Positions 22,729-33,289 of a DNA stretch of 64,000 nucleotides are shown in pieces; position 1 is the stretch's first letter, and each line of letters opens with the position of its first letter. Location of the stretch: positions 11,110,768-11,174,767 of the forward strand of contig JAMKCF010000018.1 in the NCBI GenBank assembly GCA_023634235.1. The letters run 5' to 3'. Source of the DNA: Pisaster brevispinus. Taxonomy: Eukaryota > Echinodermata > Asteroidea > Forcipulatida > Asteriidae. Below the pieces are notes generated by a model that did not search any database, was not told the origin of the DNA, and was given only the letters and a program-made list of their open reading frames with translations. Both the position numbers and the translations under genes were made by a program.

Positions 22729-22968
22729 ACACACTCAAAACATCCGGGACAGAATTGATCTACATCCGGGTCTTGTGGAGAGAGTATGTATGACCTGGAA
22801 TGACCCAGTATTGACTCGGAGTCTGTGTCCAAGTTTACCCACGATAGGTCGAACTGACGCAGAGTCTGAGACAAAATGTCCTTTTTGACCAGTTTCCAGG
22901 TCAGCTTGACCCGGAAATAGGCCCGGGCCCCTGGTACCCCAAGAGAAAATCCGGGTCGATTTTATCTT
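22729..22968. mobile_element. Palindromic MITE family F
   Basis: Left-side words (ACATCCGGGAC, CATCCGGGTC, AATGACCC) invert the right-side words (GTCAGCTTGACCCGGAAAT, AAATCCGGGTCGATTT). A TTTTTGACCAGTTTCCAGG core is shared exactly with the copy at 61.9 kb. Confidence 0.8.
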
Positions 22969-23610
22969 TGTTTTTTTTTTTCAGTGCAGAGCTGTTCCTC
23001 AAATAACCAGTACATGCCTGCCAACCCGACATGCTACTTTTTATTAAATATTCCCCATTGAACCACAATAGAGACTCCAAATTCGCAGAATAAAAACGGC
23101 TGAATTCAAGTTGATGCATCAAAAGATATTACAGATGTGCATGTTTGTTGGTCCAATAGCTTTGGTTACCAAGGCATCAACATTGCTTGAGTGTTGATGA
23201 GACAGACCGTAATGGAGGCAGTTTCTTTAGAGCAGCGACTTGCAGTTTATTTATCTTGAAACAGACAAGCCGCATTTTGCACATTTTTCAATGTCTACAA
23301 GGGGGATGTGGTGTGGCTGGATCGTGCATCTTGACACTGACCAACAGTTTTGCTTAAAGCATTGTAAAGATCAATAGTTTATAAGACCAAAGTAAAGCTT
23401 TGGACATGTCAGTTCTTTATTTTATAGCCCTGTCGTTTTTACCTATTGCATTATGGTAAACGGCTCATAGCAACCCCATCTGAGAATCTTAAAGACCCTT
23501 TTTGCGAGCCAATTGCGTGATCCAATGAATACAAGTCTGTAGGCCCAGGCTTTTTACCCATTATTCCTAACTTCTGAAAACCTAGTTTATAAGCTTTTAA
23601 TACACTTAAA
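22969..23610. other. Unassigned sequence
   Basis: No exon or repeat is supported in this stretch. Confidence 0.45.
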
Positions 23611-23616
23611 CAACTT

Positions 23617-23656
23617 CAGGGTCAGAACTGAGCTGGATTCCGGGCTCTTGGGGGCC
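23617..23656. mobile_element. MITE family F terminal fragment
   Basis: GGGTCAGAACTGAGCTGG and ATTCCGGGCTC match the inverted end of family F copies. It directly abuts the GC-rich tandem duplication. Confidence 0.5.
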
Positions 23657-23657
23657 C

Positions 23658-23743
23658 AGCCTCGCTACCATGGGCAGCGCGCCGTAATACCTCTCGTCGC
23701 AGCCTCGCTACCATGGGCAGCGCGCCGTATCGATACCTCTCGT
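23658..23743. repeat. GC-rich 41-45 bp tandem duplication
   Basis: Two units each contain AGCCTCGCTACCATGGGCAG, CGCGCCGTA and TACCTCTCGTCG. The second has a 4-bp TCGA insertion. The following 100 bp (ATGATTGGCTAACC, TCGAGCGCTTG) resembles the interior of the family L MITE at 16.6 kb. Confidence 0.8.
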
Positions 23744-24129
23744 CGCTAAACCCCTCAGCGATGATTGGCTAACCAAAATATACTGCTTTGCGTGCACGCT
23801 TGTTAAAAACATTCGAGCGCTTGTAGTGCGCTTGTCGGGCGCTTAGTACGCAACACATTTCAAATGAATCATGTTTTTACATGGTCACCCTAAACTGCAT
23901 ACAGTCAGACGCACCACGATATCAAAAAAGAACAAGAAGGGACCAGTTGCTCCATGACTTGATGCGTCTTTTGACAGCGCGCTCTGCGTAGTCTTTAACA
24001 AAGAATGGATCAACCACAGGACTAATTAATATATCCAATGTATTTGGATATTTTAAAGTCAAACTTCCAAGGGTTACAATCGAGCAAGGCATTCTGGAAA
24101 AGAAAACAAAATGGCGCTTCCAGATCGTA

Positions 24130-24347
24130 TACCACTGGGAACGAGGTTCCAGGGGGCCCGACTCATTTCCGGATAAGACTGACCGGGAAACTGGTCAAAC
24201 ATTGGGTTTCAACTCGGATTCTATGTCCCTTTGGGTTCATTTCCGGGTCATTTTGACTCGTGATTCCGGATCTTACTGACTCGGAAAGGGATCAGGTCAC
24301 ATGGGACCCGGTTCCGGGTCAAGTCTGACCAGGACGTTGTTAGAGTG
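24130..24347. mobile_element. Palindromic MITE family F
   Basis: It has many GACCCGG/CCGGGTC words (TTTCCGGGTCATTTTGAC, ACCCGGTTCCGGGTC) and ends in TTAGAGTG. The left end lies near 24,130 (GGGAACGAGGTTCC). Confidence 0.75.
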
Positions 24348-24433
24348 TATGATCAAGTAAATCTTACGTAAAGCTCACAATGTAAATCATTAAATACAAC
24401 ATTCGGTAAACAATTTTCCATAACTTTCATTCA

Positions 24434-24653
24434 TCCCAGTGTTGAAATGACAACCACGGGTGTTATCATACTGAAATACCAAACAAATAATCAAAATTTA
24501 CACCACAGGGCGTTAAATAACACTCATTTCTCCCAACACAATTACATCGGTGTTATTTTAACACGCTATGGTGTCAAGTTGGATTCTGGTTGGTATCTGT
24601 ATGTGACCACATGCATGGCGTAAATTGTAACACCCCCAGTTTTTGCTGTGTAT
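24434..24653. mobile_element. MITE family E
   Basis: It includes the left arm CAACCACGGGTGTTATCA, the centre pair GGGCGTTAAATAACAC / GGTGTTATTTTAACACG, and the right end GTAACACCCCCAGTTTTTGC. It is separated by about 110 bp from a second copy in the same orientation. Confidence 0.8.
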
Positions 24654-24763
24654 TACCTGGCCCATCGTGTAACCCCAGGGATGGTATCACGCCAAAGTCA
24701 CCAATCCAGCCACATGATCTTGTTAGCACGTTAGTTTTAAAACAGCCAGTGCTCCCGTTTTTG

Positions 24764-24970
24764 TACACTGCAAAAACTGGATGGGGTGTTAAAATTGAAA
24801 CCAAAGGTTTTGTCACAAATGTATACCCAAAACGGTCAAAACTTACTTCTATATGGTGTTAATATTTCTGCAAATACATTTACATTGGTGTTGTGTTAAC
24901 ACCTAAAGATGATAACTTCAAATTTCTCCTTGGTATCTACATGTAGAAACACCATGGTGTGCAGTGTATT
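24764..24970. mobile_element. MITE family E
   Basis: It starts TACACTGCAAAAACTGG then GGGTGTTAAAATTGA and GTTTTGTCACA. The centre is GGTGTTGTGTTAACACC. It ends AACACCATGGTGTGCAGTG, which looks truncated relative to other right ends. Confidence 0.8.
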
Positions 24971-25089
24971 TATGGTAAATCTCAGGTGTTAGTTGCCCTG
25001 TGTATGAACACACCAGCCCATAACAGAAATTGTTAGTTTTGAAGTCCTCAAGCAGTCCATTGGTAAGGTGATTTAAAATCATGCTGTGG

Positions 25090-25490
25090 TTATGCCCAAA
25101 TAAACGACTTCGGCTGTGTGTGGCACGATAATGCGTCGTTTGATTCTAACGCGGCCGTAATTTCATGCTTAGATTCCATCATGGGTTGGTAATGATATAA
25201 CGTGCGTTTACAGTACGGGCACCTTCCACACTTGGCGTATTCGCCATGGGTGGGTTTATAATTGTGAACTTCGCTCAGAGTGCAATCTCCGTGCATAGTA
25301 CAATCAGTCCAGGCTGTTCATATTTGGAGCTTCGTCCGATATCAGCATAATTGTAAGCGCATTGACACCACTGTCATTCCGACCAACGGTTCAATTATTA
25401 GGTGGTAATATTGACAGTGAACACGTGCATATCATCGTCCTGTCGGATCGACTGCTCATTTCCACCCTCGATCATACCAAACATTACACG
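25090..25490 (-). pseudogene. Decayed cysteine-rich coding sequence, family unknown
   Basis: Three successive minus-strand open blocks, each protein-like but in different frames, run 25,484-25,398, about 25,375-25,304 and 25,311-25,090. The last is 68 codons from ATG at 25,296 and contains CGRCPYC (C-x2-C-x2-C), a later single Cys, and further Cys upstream (DCTMHGDC). The middle block includes NALTIMLISDEAPNMNS. Codon choice looks biased, unlike most chance frames here. Reading through needs two frameshifts, so I interpret it as a decaying gene fragment, or exons whose splice sites I cannot place. Chance is not excluded and no family is named. Confidence 0.3.
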
Positions 25491-25591
25491 CTAACTCAAT
25501 AGAAGCTTCGAACATTCCAAGCAGTTTATCTAAGTGAAGTGGATCCAATTTCATACGCTGAACTTAAAGGGATGATATGTATATAATTGAT

Positions 25592-25875
25592 TGGGTGGTC
25601 TGGTTACCGTGGTGGTATCTTTCCTTGCTTTCTATCTCTTTCACCTTCCACCTCAAACCTCTAGGACCCGGTTCGAATCGAGCCAAAGCACTATGTGGAT
25701 TGGGTTTTCAGTCCTTACCTGACTGCGTGGGTTTTCCGTGGAATAATTCTCTGGGGTTTTTCCTCGCACATCTAAAACTGAAACTTTCTTCCTTGACTTC
25801 TCTCCGTTGGGACTGAATTCGCTTTCTGGGAGTCCTTGGCTTCACAATTAGAAAAATGAAATGAAAATGAAACGA
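25592..25875 (+). mobile_element. tRNA-derived SINE, family A, fullest copy
   Basis: The head has an A-box-like region (GTGGTCTGGTTACCGTGGTG) and a B box (GGTTCGAATCG). The body is GTGGATTGGGTTTTCAGTCC, then CTGCGTGGGTTTTCC, CATCTAAAACTGAAA and GGGAGTCCTTGGCTTC, with an AAATGAAATGAAAATG tail. Copies lie at 1-86 and 45.1 kb. It is non-autonomous; the tail suggests use of a LINE with a similar 3' end. Confidence 0.85.
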
Positions 25876-25879
25876 AAAT

Positions 25880-26860
25880 GTCAAATTAAATAAAATTAAA
25901 ATAATAATAGTAATAATAGTAATGATAATACATGTACATATAACCAAAAGTACTATTTTGGTTAAATGCTCATTTAGGTGCTTCAAAAAAAGTATGAACA
26001 TATTGTTTAAATGCTCTAAGATGTTTTATCAGGATAAAAAGGTACAAAGCAATTAATTAAAATTAAAATTGACTATTTTATGGGTTAACAATATATTGTA
26101 GAAAGATAAAGATTATTAAATCGTGGTTTATCTTGTAGACTGTTACGCCTCAAACAGCACATTTGATTGGATTTATTCTTAAAACAGATATACATGTTTA
26201 AAGATTTGGTTTCCTCAGGTAAATATGGACGAGTCAAAGTAGCATGTATTAGTATAAACAATCTCTCTAAATAAATTATTTTGACGATGTCTTTAATGCT
26301 TTTAAAAATATATCTAAATAAATAAAAACAAAAATAAGAAAAAAAAAAACCTAAGAGATTTGGGTATATTTTTTACATGATTATACAAAGATATATCTTG
26401 AAGATGTATCTGCAAATCCTTTAGGTATATGTCTCTTGAATAGTTAGATATACCCTTAATCATTTAGCAATATCTCTTCTTAGTAGTATGTTTACTTTCC
26501 AAAATGATGGCTACGTGAATAAATGTGTTAATATCAACATCGGTAATGACAATATGATATACAAACAAATAAATAAAACAAAGAATTGCAACACCATTGA
26601 CTTGAAATGCAATACTTGACTGGTTGACTGGTGACATCGGTGTATTGGAATGTGTTCGATGTCAACAGCATTGGATTGAGTGGGTATTTAGTGATTCGAC
26701 GAGACCCTAGCCAATTTAGAGCAATTTTTCAAATAATTATTTAAATATACCTCTAAAAACATTGAGAGACAACTGTGAATTTTCGAATGCAAGAAGTAAG
26801 TGTTTGAGTAATTTACACATGATTTAGAGCATTCTCTTATTAATTTAGGGATCTCTAAAT
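25880..26860. other. AT-rich unassigned sequence
   Basis: Mostly A/T-rich, with AAT/AGT microsatellite-like stretches near 25,900 and many ATAT words. No feature is supported. Confidence 0.5.
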
Positions 26861-26864
26861 GTAT

Positions 26865-27620
26865 TACTCCACAAGTAAAATGACATAAAACCTTACTTAT
26901 AGAGCACTGGATAGCTGTTGATATAAACCTTGTCAGAAATGACCCCTTTTAACCCTCCGTGAATCCACGGGGAAACAAATTACATGCTGGATCCACTGGG
27001 CGCGATCGGAAGGCAGATTGTATTACGGGTAAGTAACTGTGTAATTCTTGTTCTAATGATCTGAACAGATGAATAGATGTTCCCTGGACCCACACACTGA
27101 AGATTGAAGCATTCTGAAAATTTACACATTCGAAATCCGCACCCCAGGATTTTTTGTGCACATTATAATGGGTCCATGTAGACTAATCTGCCATCCCACA
27201 CTATTTGTCAACCTCTGAGTTTACCCATCCAGAAATCACTACAGTATATGAAAGAGTTATGTTTAAGGGTAGTTAAAAAAATCAGCAGAATTGCTCCACA
27301 CATTTTGTAGTTATTAAACAAGTATGAAGCTGGTCCTTCCGCCCGCGCCCCGCGGCTGCTCCGAGGGTTAAGTAGTGTAGTTTTAAAGAAAGAGGGATCT
27401 GTTCGCCCTAAAGTTTGAATCAGATAAAGGTTTTAGGTATAAAGCCTTTCTGAAAGCACACAATTCTATGCAATGATGGCGTTTTTTCTTTGATTTGTTT
27501 CTTGCAACTTCAATGACCAAATGAGCCCAAATTTTCACAGGTTTGTTATTTTATGCATATGTTGGGATACACCAAGTGAGAATACTGGTCTTTGACAATT
27601 ACCAAAAGTTTAATACCCAA
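26865..27620 (+). mobile_element. MITE family D interrupted by another element
   Basis: The left part ends at AATGACCCCTTTTAA (26,952). The right part resumes at TTAAGTAGTGTAGTTTTAAA (27,368) and ends CACAGGTTTGTTATTTTATG, ATACACCAAGTGAGAA and TTTGACAATTACCAAAAGT. The family consensus GACCCCTTTAA...AGTGTAGTTTT is restored if 26,953-27,371 is removed. Confidence 0.85.
26953..27367. mobile_element. piggyBac-like non-autonomous element, 415 bp
   Basis: It is flanked on both sides by TTAA (26,949-26,952 and 27,368-27,371). Short terminal inverted repeats begin CCCTC (CCCTCCGTGAATCC on the left, CCCTCGGAGCAGCC inverted on the right). A 13-bp subterminal inverted pair follows: CGCGATCGGAAGG at 27,001-27,013 and CCTTCCGCCCGCG at 27,335-27,347. 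TTAA targeting with ends starting CCC is the hallmark of piggyBac transposition. It carries no transposase. It lies inside a family D MITE and is therefore younger than that copy. Confidence 0.75.
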
Positions 27621-27718
27621 AGCATGTTAACACCCAATAGAAGTAAACGAATTGTTTCTCTCCGGTATCTATATGTGACAACACCCAATGTTAACACCCC
27701 AGTTTTTGCATTGTATAG
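27611..27718. mobile_element. MITE family E, right half
   Basis: CATGTTAACACCCAATAGAAG is followed by CGGTATCTATATGTGACAAC, ACCCAATGTTAACACCCC and AGTTTTTGCATTGTATAG. It abuts the end of the family D copy, possibly inserted at its edge. Confidence 0.75.
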
Positions 27719-27719
27719 T

Positions 27720-30700
27720 AGGTGTTCATTAGGATTCATTGCCAGCTGTCTCATAGCCTACTATAGTTGGTAAATTACAGGGGCGTGAAGAGTGCAAGTA
27801 TGTTTAATAAGGTGATGAAGTAGACATGTGTAGGAAAAATAATGTCATGTTTCTGCGTTACCGTTTGACGAGCCCAACCATGTCATGAGTGTGGCGAACT
27901 AATCGTAGCATTCGACAACCTTGTAAAAAAATAATACTTGTCACAGCTGTCGTGAGTATTATGTGATTCCATGCATCTTAAGAACTGCTAGGGCGTAATG
28001 AGTTTTATGAAGATGGTAAGAACATAAACAACGTCTATGGGGGCCTGGGGGGGGGGGCTCAAGGATTATACGGATTAAAACACTGATTAGAGCACCTTGT
28101 TTTCGAGGTTTTCCGAATTCCCCTTACTTGTGCCTGATTTGCTTTTTTCTCTCACATGTTTTCACCCATTTTTAGTTTTCTCCTTGCGAACAGTGAGATG
28201 GGGAAAACTGAAGGGGTGGGAAGAGGGGTGTCTCGATCCCTCCACCCCCCCAAAAAAAACCACCCCGGCAATGTTTAGGATATTGCATTACCGATCGGCA
28301 ACAGCGTATACCATCAATATCAGTCAACGACGGACGCTGCATTTCCCCTGCCATATTTGTTTCACATTTCCTTTTTTTCCCTTCCCTCAGCAAATACAAC
28401 TTAAAGAGAAATAAATGCAGTTTTTCAAAAAGGGCCCGGGTCAGAATTAGCCCATTAGCCTCAATCCCAGTTTTAATGTCAAAACAAGGGACTTCGCTAT
28501 ACACACTGCTGTGCTCTTTGCTTTTATTTGACCTCATACATGCACAAGAAAAGCATCAGCAAAAAACGAGAACAGAAATAAATTGACACAATCTGATTAA
28601 ACGTCTTGTACAGGATTGGTTGAGCTGACAAAATAGTCGCAATTTGGGCGAGTCAGTAGAAAATAGTGAAAAAAACATGCATATTTTTCAGCATTTAAAC
28701 ACATTGTCCTTAATTTTGGTTGCAACGACCGAAATTAGCTGTTGCGTTTTTGTAAGTTTTCAGATACACTTTTCTCGATCATGACTTCATTCGGAGAGAA
28801 CTTATTTCACGGAAAAATGGTTTCAGCATGAACTGCATAATCAACAAGTTTTCAGACTAACATTGATGTTTGTTATCCTTTTCAATCCTGTATAAAATCT
28901 TGAACATAAAACTTCACTTCTAAAATAATATCAAGAAAAAAAATCAGCAGAAAACAAAAGTGTCATGAGTAAAAACAAAAACATTACCCCCCTGCTGGAT
29001 AAACTGCTATCGTGTTGCTCCCAAGGAATTGCCTGAAGCAGTAACACACACATGGAGTACAGACAGAACATATCAAAACAACTCAAGAGACTGGAACAAC
29101 GGCAACGAAATTACAAAAAGAAAACAAGGAACGGGCAACAAAACAAAAATGAAAACTCGTGTAAAATATATGTTAAAGTTCACATTGTGCATGTAGAGAC
29201 ACAGGAATGAGGCCGGCCCTCTAATTAAAACAGAAAAGAAAAAAAAAACACGAGGATTCACCAAAAGACTTCACGCAAAATTACAAAGACATCTCTAATA
29301 TGGAATGATCCCCTGCACTTGAACTGATTTAAAATCTCAAATCAATAGCACATCTTACAAACGGCGCGGCACGGTTACTTTGTGAAGGGCAATACGGCAA
29401 AAGATCAACACGAGATTGACTAATTATATTGCAACACATGTATATAACCGATTCAACTGGCCATGAAAATTACAATATTTCTCTGATAAAAAGACGTTTT
29501 AAATAAAGAGAGCTGTTGGACATTTTTCCTTTCAAAGAAGTAGTATTTGGAGCACGTCCAAAACCGTTCTCCCTCCAAAATTTGAGAGAAATACTTGTCG
29601 AGAATAAATGTGCTCTCTCTTGCTCATTTACAAAATAACAAAATCATTATCATTATCATTATTGATAACATCATTAGAATGAGAATATTATTGGTCAGGT
29701 GTGTTTAACAAAAATTCAATTAAACAAAAAAAACCCCACTATTTTATTAATACATTAAAATGATGCAACAATTATTCTTTAAGGAAAAACAAGATCCTTT
29801 GAAAGTTACCTGATTAACCATTATAATTGTTTTCAAAGTCAAATATATTTTTGCAAACACCAATGTCGTACTTTACAGTGCTGAGTACAGTGCTGAGTAT
29901 GGTTTCTTTTTTATTATGACGACATTCCTATTTTGTGTTGTACAGTTTAAGGAGTTAGTTTTTTTTAAAGCCAAGTGCCAAAATAATCTGGATAATAAAT
30001 TGGATGGGTTTAGATTGTTGACATTGAGTCAACTATTAACCAACCGATATACATTGAAGCAATTTGTGCCTAGTCAGGCTTCAAAGTTTACCAGTGTAAG
30101 TTGTGAGAGTAGACGGTGTTTATTTTGTGAGCTAGCACCACAAACTGAATCTTAAAGCTGTTAGAACAGGTGATGTTCTTGTAATTGAATAAGTGTAGTG
30201 TTAGATAGGAAATGTAATCCATCAGCATTGTCCAGCAATACAGGAAGAGACGTGTGGAACGCTTCGAGCATGTACATGTCAATTTCTCTTCTCTTCTCGT
30301 ACCATTTTCTTCTTAACCTTCTTCCTTGAAACTACCTTCCTTCCCCCATATCCGCATGAATGTAAATTATGTTCGTTAAATAATGGTCGTTTGATTGCCA
30401 GATTAACTGAAAGAAAGTACCCATTCACAAGTTAGTTAAATAAAATCAAAATAAACATATTTGTGATTAAGTTTCAGCCCTTCACAGTCGACGCCATCTG
30501 TTCTATTTGACTTTAGGATGTGTTTTGTGTGTGTAGTTCTCATTAAGTCAAGTGTGGGTAAATAATTGTTCTAAGGAGTTTATTGGTGTTGTTTTTAAGG
30601 TGCATATTTGCTGATTAGCAAGACACTCAATTTTTTATTTGGTGCCAAGGTTTTGTCTTTCACAGTATCTTCAAGAAAGGTGTGTGTAAATTTAGCACAT

Positions 30701-31310
30701 AGAAAGGCTTTAGCACATTATTTTTTTTTTTTTTAATTTATTGTTCAAACATTTCACAGCAACCGCAAATGATAATTGCCGTAGGCCGGCTGTCACTGTC
30801 GTCCTAGAACGAGAGCACCTGTTCCAATTAAACAATTCATATAATAAATAGCTTCAAGGTAATAAAAAAGAGAGACATATATTTGCAAACAAAACAGTTG
30901 ACTACACTTCTTTTAAAAATCTACTCGTGTGCAGGAGCGTCAATGTAGAGCCGCGATACCGCAACGTTTGCCCCAAAATTATTACAAATAAAATGTGGGT
31001 TGAGAAGAACGCCCAGACCTTTGCTCAAGTCGTGGCATGTGCGTTTTTTTTTAGACGTCATGAATGTTTGCAGCATTCGAACTTCGCTCGGTCCCAGCGC
31101 CTCATCCAAAGGCGCTGGGATGAGCTGACGTTTACGCATGCGCATTGGATCATTCCCTCTGACCTAACAACCCCCGGTCACCTCTTCCTGTTTATGAAAT
31201 ATTTGACTATCAATAATACTGTAGCTCTTATGTTATTGTGCAAATCCATTGCAAACTGTAATTCCTTACTTTGTACTAAAGTTGGTCGTCTTACTTTCGT
31301 ATAAAAAGAT
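27720..31310. other. Unassigned, mostly AT-rich sequence
   Basis: It holds a G11 run (28,047-28,057), a C7-A8 junction (28,245-28,259), a small family F-like fragment (28,432-28,475), ATT/ATC repeats near 29,645, a T-rich run near 30,720 and a 10-bp hairpin at 31,092. Several open frames occur but none has a convincing splice bracket. Introns of the minus-strand exons at 31.3 kb could extend here. Confidence 0.45.
31092..31120. repeat. Perfect 10-bp hairpin beside an NRF1-like motif
   Basis: TCCCAGCGCC and GGCGCTGGGA form a stem with a 9-nt loop. About 15 bp downstream, ACGCATGCGCA nearly matches the NRF1 consensus. Confidence 0.6.
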
Positions 31311-31316
31311 ATTTAC

Positions 31317-31389
31317 CTGTATTGTACAGTGTGTACATGTGTGATTGTGCGTAGTGCGCCGAATCTTTCCCATCATGCACCACTACATC
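31317..31389 (-). CDS. Candidate exon 2 of an unrecognised gene
   Basis: On the minus strand an acceptor (AAATTCTTGTTCAG) opens 73 nt that close at ACAG/GTAAAT. In phase 0 it reads DVVVHDGKDSAHYAQSHMYT then LYNT, with one base left over. The neighbouring exon at 31,500-31,583 ends in phase 0, so the two join in frame across a 110-bp intron. I do not recognise the protein. A next exon starting in phase 1 was not found. The phase match of two well-bounded blocks is the main support. Confidence 0.35.
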
Positions 31390-31499
31390 CTGAACAAGAA
31401 TTTGTACATGGCTTCAGTGGGGCCGAGCGATTGTCCGAACGTTGAGTGTTCATAATGGTTTTTGGTCAAACTTGTATCGCTAGTTGGCAGCAGACTTAC

Positions 31500-31583
31500 C
31501 TTGTCATGTCCGAAGATTTGCGCATTCTTAGAAACTACAAAAGCATTTTGAATTTCCCCGGTGTGTCTGCTGCCACCTATGGT
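31500..31583 (-). CDS. Candidate exon 1 of the same unrecognised gene
   Basis: A strong acceptor (GTTGCTATACTTTCAG) and a perfect donor (GACAAG/GTAAGT) bound 84 nt, exactly 28 codons. It reads TIGGSRHTGEIQNAFVVSKN and then AQIFGHDK. The same frame is open upstream to an ATG at 31,637, so this block could instead be an initial coding exon. No domain is recognised. Base composition is more GC-rich than the surroundings. Confidence 0.38.
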
Positions 31584-31639
31584 CTGAAAGTATAGCAACA
31601 CCTCGTGTGATGTAAATACGACACCATGTAAATGCATGA

Positions 31640-33090
31640 TACGTCAAGTCAGCCATCTGTTACAAACCGTTAACTCACAGCCAAATATCGTATTTGGATC
31701 TCAGTGTGTGGTGTAATTAGTTTCGCAAAAAACACGAACAAAGAAAACAAACAACGTTGTTAAAAACGCCCACTCAATTTGCCTTAAAGGCATGTGCGAT
31801 GGCACCATGTTTTTTGTTATTGTTTTGTTTTGTCTTGACGAGCAACTCTCGCGTCAATTTGACACCTTTGTCAGTTGTCATTTTATTTAGTTACACGTAC
31901 TTTAAATAATACAATGACAAGGTATTGGAGTATGTTTTCAAAGCAAATTTGTTTTGTTTCGTTGCTCAAGTTTACGCCAAACCTCTCACACCGCTTAACA
32001 CCTTATGTATTTTGTGCAACACTGTAATTCGACCCCCCCCCCAAAAAAAAAAAGACGAAAAAAAAGAAAAGAAAAATACAACATTACTAAATCTATTTAT
32101 TTTTGTTTAGTTCGGAACAACCTGACTCACAATCCTTTGCGAAACGGTTTATTTTTAATAAACCGTTTCTCCCCAAAGAACTTCGGAATAACAAAGTGAG
32201 CCATCTACCGTGGGCAGGGAGCTCATATGCACGTACTCTCGACTACAGAGCCACTGGGAGATAGCAATTAACATCTCTTACTGTTTACAACTGAAATGTT
32301 TATTTTTATATCCACGCTTCTAGAAAGTGTAAACAAAAAAAACCGAAGTCTATTTTGACATGCCGTCAAGATTGATTGGGCTTTTATTCTAATACAGGAA
32401 TTCTGCTGCGTTTAGCTATATCCAGGTGAGATTGGTGTGTGACAATTAAACCTAACTACAAAATGTGATTTATACTGACACACCAACACAAATCAAAGTT
32501 TTGGTTCATAACTTAACGAACCAAAGTCATACTTGTTACGGGTCTAAATCACGGCCTTGCTTTTCTACCTTTTCAGTAAAATTTACGGCGGTCTTAATCT
32601 GTCCGTTGTGTTTCTAAAAACTCGGGGAGTGTACCTCGCCGCGTTGCGTGCAGAAAGCCCATCAAATAATGGCCGCATCATGATAAATGTAGTAGCATAC
32701 ACATTTTATTATTTTTTTTATGGGGGGGGGATGCAAAATACCCATCACTCTTTAGACGCATGCGTACATACAAAAAGCGGGCTGTGTAGAAAGACTACGA
32801 GATAGTAGGTAAAGATATCCGTAATTTGATTCTTAAAAAGTTACGAGTTTGTTTTTTCTCTTAAAAATGAGTGATGGTAATTCTATTAATTGATTATTAC
32901 CAAACTTGTGTTAGTTCTATAAACTAATTTTACTCTTTTAATGTATTTGTCCCGTGGCTGTTGTCTGAGAAACCAGATCATGAAATACGCCCAAAAGAAA
33001 AGACTCATGAACCAGAAAAAAATTGTACAAGTATTAAACAAAGCAATGATGATTTATGGTAGAGCTTTGCAATGCCCTTTTGGAATTCTC
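31640..33090. other. Unassigned sequence
   Basis: It contains a C10-A11 junction (32,033-32,053), a perfect hairpin (32,141) and a G9 run (32,722). No exon is supported, apart from a 28-nt acceptor/donor bracket at 32,404-32,431 that is too short to judge. Confidence 0.45.
32141..32169. repeat. Perfect 13-bp hairpin with 3-nt loop
   Basis: GAAACGGTTTATT (32,141-32,153) and its exact inverse (32,157-32,169) are separated by TTT. Weaker inverted similarity extends outward (CTGACTCAC / GTGAGCC), so this could be the core of a small palindromic element. Confidence 0.85.
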
Positions 33091-33097
33091 AAAATAT

Positions 33098-33283
33098 TTT
33101 GAAATGAGTTGGTATAAATATTATGAGTTTATACACTTCAGCATTCAATAACTGAAAGTGTAACAAACTTGTTGTTAGGCCAAATTCAAGAAAATTGTGT
33201 TCAATCAACTTTTCGAATTCACCCATTTTTTGAAATTCTACCCCATAGGGTTTTGTCTCATTTTTGTATACAGCACACATGGA
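33098..33283 (-). repeat. Source-like inverted copy of the insert at 36.9 kb
   Basis: This 186-bp segment is the reverse complement of 36,926-37,101, apart from a gap of about 8-10 bp and scattered substitutions. Matching ends are TTTGAAATGAGTTGG and GTATACAGCACACATGGA. It shows no inverted termini of its own, so it does not look like a MITE. Confidence 0.9.
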
Positions 33284-33289
33284 TGATTT

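Noticed and set aside
22602..23122. Two minus-strand frames of 90 and 73 codons
   Set aside because: Largely within a family F MITE; no coding signature.
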